Shown here: piece after piece, positions 7,860-14,451 of the stretch
Layout of the letters: the number at the start of each line of letters is the position of its first letter
Position numbering within the stretch: position 1 is the first letter of the stretch
Origin: UBA8529 sp964390565
GTDB taxonomy: Bacteria > Bacteroidota > Bacteroidia > Bacteroidales > Tenuifilaceae
Direction: 5' to 3'
Length of the DNA: 18,000 bases
Assembly (NCBI GenBank): GCA_964390565.1
Contig: CAYMII010000052.1
Coordinates: 1 to 18,000 of the forward strand
Notes under the pieces: model-generated
The model's database searches: none
What the model was told of the DNA's origin: nothing
The model's input: only the letters and a program-made list of their open reading frames with translations
Made by a program: the position numbers and the translations under genes

Positions 7860-9758
7860 TCAGAAATCAATACCGTATCGCTTACATTTAAGGTATAGCG
7901 TATTTCGGCTAACACCTAATTTACGTGCAGCTTTGCTCATATTCCCCTTCATTATGGCTAAAGCCTCAACAATGGCCTCCTTCTCAATATCCTCAATAGA
8001 TTTTATGCTATTTACAGCTTCGCGTTGTTGGCTAAATAGATATTTCTTCTTAAACTCGCGTTCATTCTTAACATCATTCCCGATATTACCATCAACGCTA
8101 ACAACATATTCTATAAACTTTGCCAGCTCACGAACGTTTTGAGGCCATTCATAACGAGCCAAAATCCTTATTATCTTTTTTGGTAAAACAGGTTCAGCCT
8201 TACCTAACTCACGCGACTTAACCTGCATGTAATGCTTAATAAACAAAGGGACATCATGTCTGCGTTCTCTCAGCGGGGGTATTGTTAAAGGATTTTCTGT
8301 TAAAACATAGAATAAATCTAGTTTAAATTTTCCTTCTTGAATTAACCCTTTCAAATCCTTACTGGAAGCAGCAAAAACTCGAACATCAACTTTAATCGGC
8401 TTACTCCCACCCACACGAGTAATAATACCTTTCCTAATTGCAGACAGTAATTTTTCTTGAAGTTCCAGAGGAAGATTCCCAACCTCATCAATGTATAAAG
8501 TCCCTCCGTGCGCCAATTCGAATTTACCAGGCTGAGCTGCTTTTTTAACTCCAGGGAACACTCCTTCCTCAAAACCAAACAACTCACATTCTATCTCGTT
8601 TTGCGGAACTGACTGTAACGATATCTTAACAAAACCATTCTCCGCTCTAGAACTTTCATTATGAATCGCTTGTGCAAAGACTTCTTTTCCAATACCCACT
8701 TCTCCAGAAATCATAACTGGTGAGGTTTCCGAAGCAATTTTCTTAGCCAACTCAACGGTTTTTTTGAAAAGAACCGAAACGCCGATTATATCTTCAAAAG
8801 TATAGGATGCCCAGTTACCTGTAAAGCGGTTTACGACATTGTTCACCTTTTTCAAATCGCGAAAGGCAAGGATTGCACCATTCACTGTAGCATCGGGAAG
8901 AACAACTGGAGCAACACTTAAAAGATAATCTGAAACTCCTGAAACATTTGCCAAGAAAACATTTATATTCTCAACCCGATTTCCCAATCTCACTTTTTGC
9001 CATAAACTTTCCCAAACTGGCAGAATATGCGAAATGCTTGTACCAACAATTTCATTCTCAATTACACCAAAATAGGTTGCGGCTTGCCTGCTGATATTTA
9101 CTATTTCCCCATTATTATCAACAGTTAAATTTGCAAATGGATGCTGATTAAATACTGCATTATGATACTCTTTAGCATTAAGAAAATCACGCTCTCTTTT
9201 GCTACAAGCAACATTCTGATTAACTAGGCCTGTAGCCATTTTAACAAACTGTACAGAATGTTCACATACCGATGATTTTGGGATAACAAATCCAAATGCA
9301 CCTATCGACTCTTCATTTATTTCACGAATAGGTGAGAATATTGCAGTCCACTCATCACCGCTGGGTTTGAAAATACTAGTTCCATCAATCTTAACAAGTT
9401 CATTCCCTATAATGGCACCCCCAATTGCTTTGGCTAATATTGAATCCTCATCAGGAAAAGTTCCTGGGATAATATAATTTTCTTTAATTTTCAAAAGCAG
9501 CTGTTTGTTCCCGAAAATATTAATCAAGCATCCCTCGGCATCAGCGATGAAGAAAACCTGATTTGAATTCTCCATCAATGAGGATAACTCTTTCGAAAGA
9601 TTTTCTGTAACGCTCAAAAGGAATGTAGAATTTTCAAGTTTTTCTTGTACTTCCTTCCCAGTCAAAATCTTTTTAGCAAACACTCTTTTAAATTTCTCTT
9701 CTCGGCTAAATCTCTCGTTCGTCACATCAGCCTCAAAATTTTTCTTTCGTCGTCCCAT
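7860..9758 (-). CDS. Sigma-54-activator-like regulator (GAF/PAS-AAA+-Fis) with altered AAA+ motifs
   Basis: This 632-residue protein has the architecture of AcoR-like enhancer-binding proteins. A GAF-like sensor lies at about 50-165, a PAS domain at about 196-305, an AAA+ domain at about 320-545, and a Fis-type helix-turn-helix at the end (MSKAARKLGVSRNTLYLKCK, 607-626). Walker A (GEVGIGKE, 352-359), Walker B (D424, E425), PPLRER (494-499) and NVREL (541-545) are present. Several residues normally required for sigma-54 activation differ. The GAFTGA loop is GVFPGV (399-404). The two arginine-finger positions in the FRxDLxxRL motif are K479 and V485. The asparagine of the glutamate switch is S380. 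The protein may therefore bind DNA and nucleotide but remodel sigma-54 RNA polymerase poorly or not at all. No target gene or cognate kinase is adjacent. No promoter match is clear upstream. A hairpin terminator follows the stop. Fold certain, activity uncertain. Confidence 0.9.
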   Translation of the reverse strand: MGRRKKNFEADVTNERFSREEKFKRVFAKKILTGKEVQEKLENSTFLLSVTENLSKELSSLMENSNQVFFIADAEGCLINIFGNKQLLLKIKENYIIPGTFPDEDSILAKAIGGAIIGNELVKIDGTSIFKPSGDEWTAIFSPIREINEESIGAFGFVIPKSSVCEHSVQFVKMATGLVNQNVACSKRERDFLNAKEYHNAVFNQHPFANLTVDNNGEIVNISRQAATYFGVIENEIVGTSISHILPVWESLWQKVRLGNRVENINVFLANVSGVSDYLLSVAPVVLPDATVNGAILAFRDLKKVNNVVNRFTGNWASYTFEDIIGVSVLFKKTVELAKKIASETSPVMISGEVGIGKEVFAQAIHNESSRAENGFVKISLQSVPQNEIECELFGFEEGVFPGVKKAAQPGKFELAHGGTLYIDEVGNLPLELQEKLLSAIRKGIITRVGGSKPIKVDVRVFAASSKDLKGLIQEGKFKLDLFYVLTENPLTIPPLRERRHDVPLFIKHYMQVKSRELGKAEPVLPKKIIRILARYEWPQNVRELAKFIEYVVSVDGNIGNDVKNEREFKKKYLFSQQREAVNSIKSIEDIEKEAIVEALAIMKGNMSKAARKLGVSRNTLYLKCKRYGIDF

Positions 9759-10055
9759 CTGAAAATTCGTTTACTGAACAATAAAACATTAGTATTTAAA
9801 ATTGAAATAAAACAATCGAAGTTTTAAATATTATACATTAAAACTAAACTTATGTGTCGAATAATGCTTTTAATTTGACAAATCGAATTTAAAACTGGAT
9901 TAACTATTCAGATATTAGGGATAAATAAAGGGGACTTTCAATTCTGATAAAACGGATATAAAAAAAGATACAATCCTAAGCGCTTTCTCAGACATGACCT
10001 AATTATCAAACCATTAGTGTTGGATATTAAAACAATATTAAGAAAATCAAACGGC
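9759..10055. other. 297-base AT-rich intergenic region between regulator and tlyA
   Basis: This is the longest gene-free stretch. It holds the regulator's leader on the right-to-left strand and the sequence downstream of tlyA. I see no convincing hairpin terminator for tlyA, no RNA gene, no perfect TAnnTTTG element facing the regulator, and no sigma-54 (-24/-12) motif. Short partly palindromic stretches such as the one near 9872-9890 are no more than expected in such AT-rich DNA. Confidence 0.5.
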
Positions 10056-10847
10056 CTAAAGTTGTCTCTTTTCAAAAAAAGCAGCCCGAACAACAGCCTC
10101 AACATCCACACTAGCAATATCTTGCATCTCAAACATGGCCATGTATTCAATATTCTTTTTAATATCAACAATAGGAATTGAAGTAAGTTTTGATAAATGA
10201 AGCCCTGCAATCCTTGCCTCTTCAGCAACGTCATTTATCGCTTTAACGTGTGCTTTTGGGTTGTTAACAATTCCACCTTTATCTATATTCTTGACTCCTA
10301 CTTCAAATTGAGGTTTTATAAGAAGAATGGCATATCCATTGGAATCTAGAAACTTAGGAATATGCTTTAAGATGTGCTTAAGAGAAATAAAAGATAGGTC
10401 TCCTACAATAAAATCAACAAATTTACCTATGGATTTTGGGTTTAGATCTCTAAAATCGGTATTCTCGATTGAACAAACTCTCTCGTCAGCCTTAAGCTCA
10501 TCAACTAGCTGTGCATTCCCAACATCTATAGCCCATACAAATTCAGCACCATGCTTAATTGCACAATCAGTAAAACCTCCTGTAGAGGCGCCAATATCAA
10601 GGATGTATTTCCCTCTAAAATCTAACTTAAAACAATCAATTGCCTTCTTAAGTTTCAGCCCACCTTTGCTTACATAAGGCATTAAAGCATCTTTTTTAAC
10701 TGTTACTATATCATTTTCAGAAACTAAATGTGATGGTTTGACTATATCCACACCATTAACCTTGACACCACAATTAAGCAATAACTCTTTTGCTTTACTT
10801 CGCGAGCTACAAAAACCTTTATCGACTAAATAAACATCAATTCTCAT
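10056..10847 (-). CDS. tlyA: TlyA-family rRNA (cytidine-2'-O)-methyltransferase
   Basis: This 263-residue protein is the usual TlyA/YqxC length. An N-terminal S4 RNA-binding domain (about 1-60, RIDVYLVDKGFCSSRSKAKELL) is joined to an FtsJ/RrmJ-like SAM methyltransferase domain. The SAM motif DIGASTGGFTD spans 84-94. A K-D-K-E type set appears as YVSKGGLKL (58-66), D150 in GDLSFISL, K178 in LLIKPQFEVG and E234 in KKNIEYM. Mycobacterial TlyA adds 2'-O-methyl groups to 16S and 23S rRNA cytidines, which affects capreomycin sensitivity. Many homologues are annotated as hemolysin A, a label not supported here. The gene is divergent from mnmD across 82 bases. The minus strand shows a near-match promoter there (CAAATTTG with TTG 22 bases upstream). 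Family confident; the exact modified nucleotide is not predictable. Confidence 0.92.
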   Translation of the reverse strand: MRIDVYLVDKGFCSSRSKAKELLLNCGVKVNGVDIVKPSHLVSENDIVTVKKDALMPYVSKGGLKLKKAIDCFKLDFRGKYILDIGASTGGFTDCAIKHGAEFVWAIDVGNAQLVDELKADERVCSIENTDFRDLNPKSIGKFVDFIVGDLSFISLKHILKHIPKFLDSNGYAILLIKPQFEVGVKNIDKGGIVNNPKAHVKAINDVAEEARIAGLHLSKLTSIPIVDIKKNIEYMAMFEMQDIASVDVEAVVRAAFFEKRQL

Positions 10848-10867
10848 GTTAACATTCTTTATTACTA

Positions 10868-10900
10868 CAAATTTGAAAAATCTTTGGTAAAAGGCATCAA
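10868..10900 (-). promoter_or_regulatory. Candidate tlyA promoter
   Basis: On the minus strand TTG (10898-10900) is followed after 22 bases by CAAATTTG (10868-10875), one mismatch from TAnnTTTG, ending 20 bases before the tlyA start. Its span overlaps the opposing mnmD promoter. Confidence 0.35.
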
Positions 10901-10915
10901 TATTTTTTACTTTTG
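10883..10915 (+). promoter_or_regulatory. Promoter of mnmD
   Basis: TTTG (10883-10886), a 21-base spacer and TACTTTTG (10908-10915, a perfect TAnnTTTG) lie 14 bases before the mnmD start codon. The leader would be very short. Confidence 0.55.
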
Positions 10916-10929
10916 TTTCCTTTCAAACA

Positions 10930-11595
10930 ATGGGAGATATTAAAATAATCGATACCGCAGATGGCTCAAACACCTTGTTCTCACAAGCACACAACGCGCA
11001 TTACCATTCATTAAACGGAGCATTGCAAGAATCGCAACATATATTTATCAAAAACGGGTATAATTATTTTTCAAACAAGCGGATAAGCATTCTTGAGGTT
11101 GGATTAGGAACTGGACTCAATGCAGCATTAACTGCATCGGAAGCTGAAAATAAAAAAATTACAACAGAATATACTGGTATTGAACTATATCCATTAGACA
11201 ATGGGATACTCGAAAAATTAAACTTCCAATCCGTTTTATCAATAAATGAATACAAACTCTGGGAAAAAATAAACCAAGCCCAATGGGAAAAAGAAAATTT
11301 AATTTCAGAATTTTTTAGAATTGAGAAGTTGAACACGGATATCTGCTCAACAAATATCTCTAAATCCTTCGACCTTATTTACTTTGATGCCTTTGCACCT
11401 GAAGATCAACCAGAAGTTTGGGCTTTAAGTATTTTCGAAAAAATTTTCAATGCTACAAACCCTCATGGAGCTCTTGTAACATACTGCTCTAAAGGAATTG
11501 TAAAACAAACTCTCCGAAATGTGGGTTATAAAGTCGAACGTTTGCCAGGTCCTATTGGGAAAAGACATATCGTAAGAGCCTTAAAGGAAAACTAG
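10930..11595 (+). CDS. mnmD: MnmD-type tRNA 5-(aminomethyl)-2-thiouridine methyltransferase
   Basis: This 221-residue protein corresponds to the stand-alone methyltransferase (DUF752) half of bifunctional E. coli MnmC, the form found when the oxidoreductase half MnmC(o) is absent. The conserved N-terminal substrate-loop region HYHSLNGALQES spans 24-35. The SAM-binding motif EVGLGTGLNA covers 56-65. The family active-site block YFDAFAPEDQPEVW spans 151-164, and the C-terminal LPGPIGKRHIVRA spans 205-217. The reaction is SAM-dependent methylation of the aminomethyl group at the wobble uridine (U34) of certain tRNAs, completing mnm5(s2)U and aiding decoding. No MnmC oxidoreductase gene is nearby. 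It is transcribed divergently from tlyA and has its own clear promoter. Assignment is firm. Confidence 0.93.
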   Translation: MGDIKIIDTADGSNTLFSQAHNAHYHSLNGALQESQHIFIKNGYNYFSNKRISILEVGLGTGLNAALTASEAENKKITTEYTGIELYPLDNGILEKLNFQSVLSINEYKLWEKINQAQWEKENLISEFFRIEKLNTDICSTNISKSFDLIYFDAFAPEDQPEVWALSIFEKIFNATNPHGALVTYCSKGIVKQTLRNVGYKVERLPGPIGKRHIVRALKEN

Positions 11596-11652
11596 CACAA
11601 GAAACAGCATCCTTTTATTCATAATTTTTATTAAAATCTAATTAAAAAGTTA

Positions 11653-11679
11653 TTGTTCAAATCCAAATAAGTATATTCG
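11653..11679 (+). promoter_or_regulatory. Candidate promoter of the FKBP lipoprotein gene
   Basis: TTG (11653-11655) is followed 16 bases later by TATATTCG (11672-11679), one mismatch from TAnnTTTG. It would give a leader of about 45 bases before the ATG at 11732. The spacing is on the short side. Confidence 0.35.
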
Positions 11680-11731
11680 CAAATTGTCTTGAATGAATTA
11701 AAGTAAAAACATAAAATTTAACAAACAGATT

Positions 11732-12421
11732 ATGAGATTTCTAAAACCAACCCTAGCCATTTTTGGCGTTGCCCTAATCGTTTCGGGCTGTAATAGTCAA
11801 ATCAAAAAGGTTGATCTTAAAACTGAAACCGACAGCCTTAGTTATGCTATCGGCATCAACATGGGATTCAACTTAAAGAACAATAAAATTGACGATATAA
11901 ACATCATTGCAATTGCTAACGGCATGCAAGATGTGAAAGAGGATAAAAAAGACTTAATGACACCTGAGAAGTCTATGGAACTAATTCAAAAATTCTTAAC
12001 AAAACAAAAAGATGCCGAAGGCAAGAAGAATCTTGAGGATGGCAAAAAATTCATGGAAGAGAATGCTAAGAATGAAGGTGTTATTTCTGACCCACAAGGG
12101 TTTCAATATAAAGTTATCCAAGAAGGCACTGGTGCTAACCCCATTGAAACAGATGTAGTAAAAGTTCATTACAAAGGTTCGTTCATCGATGGTAAAGAAT
12201 TCGATTCATCTTACAAGAATAACCAGCCTGCCGAATTCCCACTGAATGGTGTTATTCGAGGATGGACTTTAGGTTTACAAAAAATGAAGGTTGGAGGGAA
12301 AATGATGCTTTACCTACCATCTGAACTAGCTTATGGCCCTGGAGGTCCACTAGGTCCAAACCAAACCCTAATCTTCGAAGTAGAATTACTTGAGATTGTA
12401 AAGCAAGAAGCAAAGAAATAG
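11732..12421 (+). CDS. FKBP-type peptidyl-prolyl cis-trans isomerase, lipoprotein
   Basis: This 229-residue Mip/FkpA-like isomerase begins with a lipoprotein signal peptide ending in the lipobox VSGC (cysteine 20), so it should be lipid-anchored in the envelope facing the periplasm. Residues about 30-120 form the helical FKBP N-terminal dimerisation domain (DSLSYAIGINMG, then a charged helix). Residues about 128-223 form the FKBP catalytic domain, with VKVHYKGSFIDGKEFDSSY, FPLNGVIRGWTLGLQKMKVGGK, a LAYGPGG segment and the closing strand LIFEVELLEI. It would catalyse proline isomerisation and act as a chaperone for exported proteins. It is a single-gene unit, with a weak promoter candidate upstream and a hairpin terminator 25 bases past the stop. 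Genes of this type are common in several copies per Bacteroidota genome. Confidence 0.94.
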   Translation: MRFLKPTLAIFGVALIVSGCNSQIKKVDLKTETDSLSYAIGINMGFNLKNNKIDDINIIAIANGMQDVKEDKKDLMTPEKSMELIQKFLTKQKDAEGKKNLEDGKKFMEENAKNEGVISDPQGFQYKVIQEGTGANPIETDVVKVHYKGSFIDGKEFDSSYKNNQPAEFPLNGVIRGWTLGLQKMKVGGKMMLYLPSELAYGPGGPLGPNQTLIFEVELLEIVKQEAKK

Positions 12422-12445
12422 TTTTTATAAAATAAAAGTACAACT

Positions 12446-12478
12446 CAGCCAGACGCATTAGCGATCTGGCTGTTTTTT
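12446..12478 (+). terminator. Rho-independent terminator after the FKBP gene
   Basis: The arms CAGCCAGA (12446-12453) and TCTGGCTG (12465-12472) pair. A further CGC/GCG pairing inside the loop leaves one bulged base. Six T residues follow (12473-12478). The run ends only 3 bases before the first possible ATG of the next gene. Confidence 0.88.
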
Positions 12479-12481
12479 CAA

Positions 12482-12871
12482 ATGAACAATAAAACAATGA
12501 GCTTAGATATTACAGGTAAATTAGTAAACAAACTACCTCAACAGAGCGGTCAAGGGAAAAATGGGACTTGGATAAAACAAGATTTCATTATTGAGACCCA
12601 AGAGCAATTTCCTAAAAAGGTATGCATTTCGCTTTGGGGTGATAAAGCCAAAGAACTTGATTCAATAGCAATTGGAGAAACATTAAAATTAGGAATTAAC
12701 ATTGAATCACGTGAATTTAATGGCAAGTGGTACACGGATGTAAAGGCTTGGAAGATGGAAAAACAAGGAGCTAATCAAAAAAGCGATGCTCCAATGACTA
12801 ATGATGACAGCCTTCCACCTTTCCTTGAGCCATCAAACACATTTGAACCAACGGATGATCTTCCATTCTAA
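12482..12871 (+). CDS. DUF3127-family protein with SSB-like acidic C-terminal tail
   Basis: This 129-residue protein starts at the ATG at 12482. A second in-frame ATG at 12497 (124 residues, MSLDITGKL...) better matches the usual start of DUF3127 proteins and lies further from the preceding terminator. Residues about 9-95 carry the DUF3127 pattern: ITGKLVNKLPQQSGQGKNGTW, the block IIETQEQFPKKVCISLWGDK, and IESREFNGKWYTDVKAWKME. This small all-beta domain resembles an OB-fold. A low-complexity linker rich in S, P, N and D follows, ending in TDDLPF. That ending resembles the DDxPF tip with which SSB recruits DNA-repair and replication proteins. Single-stranded nucleic-acid binding is an inference; the family has no firmly established role. 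The gene must be transcribed by read-through or from a promoter overlapping the FKBP terminator. Convergent with the M64 peptidase gene. Confidence 0.87.
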   Translation: MNNKTMSLDITGKLVNKLPQQSGQGKNGTWIKQDFIIETQEQFPKKVCISLWGDKAKELDSIAIGETLKLGINIESREFNGKWYTDVKAWKMEKQGANQKSDAPMTNDDSLPPFLEPSNTFEPTDDLPF

Positions 12872-12910
12872 TAAAAACGGCAACCATATTTAGGTTGCCG
12901 TTTCGCTTTA
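12872..12910. terminator. Bidirectional terminator between DUF3127 and M64 peptidase genes
   Basis: A perfect 11-base-pair stem (12875-12885 with 12893-12903, arm AAACGGCAACC) with a 7-base loop lies between convergent genes. A-rich sequence on the left gives TTTTTATTA on the minus strand, and TTTCGCTTT follows on the plus strand, so it can serve both. Confidence 0.85.
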
Positions 12911-12922
12911 CATCAATATAGT

Positions 12923-14194
12923 TTACTTTGAATAATATTTCAGCATTTCCTCAATTGCACTAGCACATACCGTGCAAAACCCTTTTGGGCTATTGCTTCT
13001 CATACGACATTCCATCATTGGCCTATAAATACCTTTTTCGACATAACCACCTCCTTCAAATACTCCAAGTTTATTAAAATTTTCAGGTTTTGCTTGGGTT
13101 GGAATTTCTAAACCATTTTCTAGCTGACCCTTCCATTTTGCATCAAAATTAACAAGTGTTGTTAAATTAGGCTCCCATGGCTCAATATCTTTGGGATAGA
13201 AGTTCTCATTTGCCGAATCGATATATTCATCGCCTAAGCCTACAATTCCATGTCCTAGTTCATGAATAAATACTTTATCTGACAACTTATGGCTTGATGT
13301 GGTAACATTGTAATGATTATAAATTCCACCTCCCCCATAATCGCTTGAATTGATAATAATATAAACTAAATCACCTGGGGCATTTGATGCCACATTCATT
13401 ACTGATTTGAACTTGGTTGTTGTTAAATACCTATCCATTCCAAAGGTATAGAAAGTCGAACCAACAGGTGTTCTACTCCAAATATTTTTACCGGGGTTAT
13501 CGGGACCTTCTTGCTCAGATGGAGATTCAACTGCCCATACATTGATTTTATCTTTATATTTATCAAAGGGCTCTTGAGCAATAAGGTAATCATAAAAGTG
13601 TTTAACATCGGCCTTAAATTTATCCATTTGAGTTGTAGTATACCCTTCGGCAATAAAAGTGATATCTAACATCTGCGTTGGATTTCCATTATCTACAATT
13701 TGAGAAACGGGATAGGTAATATTTTTTTCTCGAACTATAAATATGCTATTGGGATCAACATCTAAACTATACAATGAAACAAATACGCCATTACGTTGTC
13801 TTCCAAAGAATTCAACTACTACAGGCTTCTTTGGGTAAGGGATTCGTGTAACTTGTTCAAAAGCTTTTGGAGTTACCTTAGCTTCTTCTATAGTCTGCCA
13901 TTCCTGAAAAAGAGTGCAAAATCCTTTTGAATAGATTAGGTTGCCCGATTCCTTGTCCTTAACTTCAACTTTATAACTTCCATAATTAAACGGATCAATT
14001 AATGAATTAGGAGAACCGCTCCAATACTGTTCCTCACTAAGACCATCAAGAAAAATATACTGGGATTTCGCGTCGCCAGTTAAAAAATAATCAATTCTTA
14101 ACGCTTTTGGTAAGAACCATTGGTTAAAATCAACTTGGCTGTATCCCAACATCGTGAATGTTGAGATTAGGAGAAAAAATATCGTTTTTTTCAT
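12923..14194 (-). CDS. Secreted M64-family zinc peptidase (IgA-peptidase-like)
   Basis: The protein has 423 residues from the ATG at 14192-14194. A longer frame from a TTG at 14230 would place 12 unrelated residues before an evident signal peptide, so it is rejected. Residues 1-20 form a Sec signal (MKKTIFFLLI...GYSQ). The N-terminal domain (about 21-160) is beta-rich, as in M64 proteins. The metallopeptidase domain starts near FIAEGYTTTQMDKF (180-193). The zinc site HELGHGIVGLGDEY (311-324) gives ligands H311 and H315, base E312 and third ligand D322. The conserved end includes RPMMECRMRSN and FCTVC. M64 was named for a Clostridium ramosum IgA protease, but Bacteroidota members are widespread and their substrates are mostly unknown, so IgA cleavage should not be assumed. 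It is monocistronic, convergent with the DUF3127 gene. A weak -7-like match lies at 14223-14230. Confidence 0.92.
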   Translation of the reverse strand: MKKTIFFLLISTFTMLGYSQVDFNQWFLPKALRIDYFLTGDAKSQYIFLDGLSEEQYWSGSPNSLIDPFNYGSYKVEVKDKESGNLIYSKGFCTLFQEWQTIEEAKVTPKAFEQVTRIPYPKKPVVVEFFGRQRNGVFVSLYSLDVDPNSIFIVREKNITYPVSQIVDNGNPTQMLDITFIAEGYTTTQMDKFKADVKHFYDYLIAQEPFDKYKDKINVWAVESPSEQEGPDNPGKNIWSRTPVGSTFYTFGMDRYLTTTKFKSVMNVASNAPGDLVYIIINSSDYGGGGIYNHYNVTTSSHKLSDKVFIHELGHGIVGLGDEYIDSANENFYPKDIEPWEPNLTTLVNFDAKWKGQLENGLEIPTQAKPENFNKLGVFEGGGYVEKGIYRPMMECRMRSNSPKGFCTVCASAIEEMLKYYSK

Positions 14195-14398
14195 TATAAT
14201 GAATTTTAAATTATTTGTTAGACAAACCAACTCGCTGAAAGTTAAACACTCTGCAATATTATTCTTTTATTAGATGAAAAATTATAATAAATATCATACT
14301 TCAATGTGAGTTTGTTTTGTTGATATATAGTTTCGGCTTAACCTCACATCATCAAACTCTTTCCAAATAAATCAGGCCTTTAATAAAAAGGCCAACTC

Positions 14399-14431
14399 TT
14401 TGGATTTTTATCGCTGATTTATTTATTTTTG
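14399..14431 (+). promoter_or_regulatory. Promoter of the mechanosensitive channel gene
   Basis: TTTG (14399-14402), a 21-base spacer and TATTTTTG (14424-14431, a perfect TAnnTTTG) lie 20 bases before the ATG at 14452. The 257-base gap (14195-14451) shared with the divergent M64 gene otherwise holds only a small GGCCTTT/AAAGGCC inverted repeat at 14375-14393. Confidence 0.6.
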
Positions 14432-14451
14432 CGCCACTAAACTAAAAGTAT

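Noticed and set aside
9938..10234. A separate small gene on the minus strand overlapping the end of tlyA
   Set aside because: It mostly overlaps tlyA coding sequence in another frame, and its low-complexity leucine-rich product resembles nothing known.
10327..10677. Plus-strand open frame inside tlyA
   Set aside because: It is antisense to a well-conserved gene and has no recognisable domain. Similar antisense frames inside the receptor, regulator, epimerase and rlmB genes were dismissed for the same reason.
14195..14230. N-terminal extension of the M64 peptidase from a TTG at 14230
   Set aside because: It would bury a clear signal peptide beginning MKKTIFF behind 12 residues. The ATG at 14192-14194 is the better start.
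14375..14393. Inverted repeat GGCCTTT/AAAGGCC as a terminator
   Set aside because: It has only 7 base pairs, no T-run follows, and it sits upstream of a promoter between divergent genes. It could be an operator but nothing supports that.
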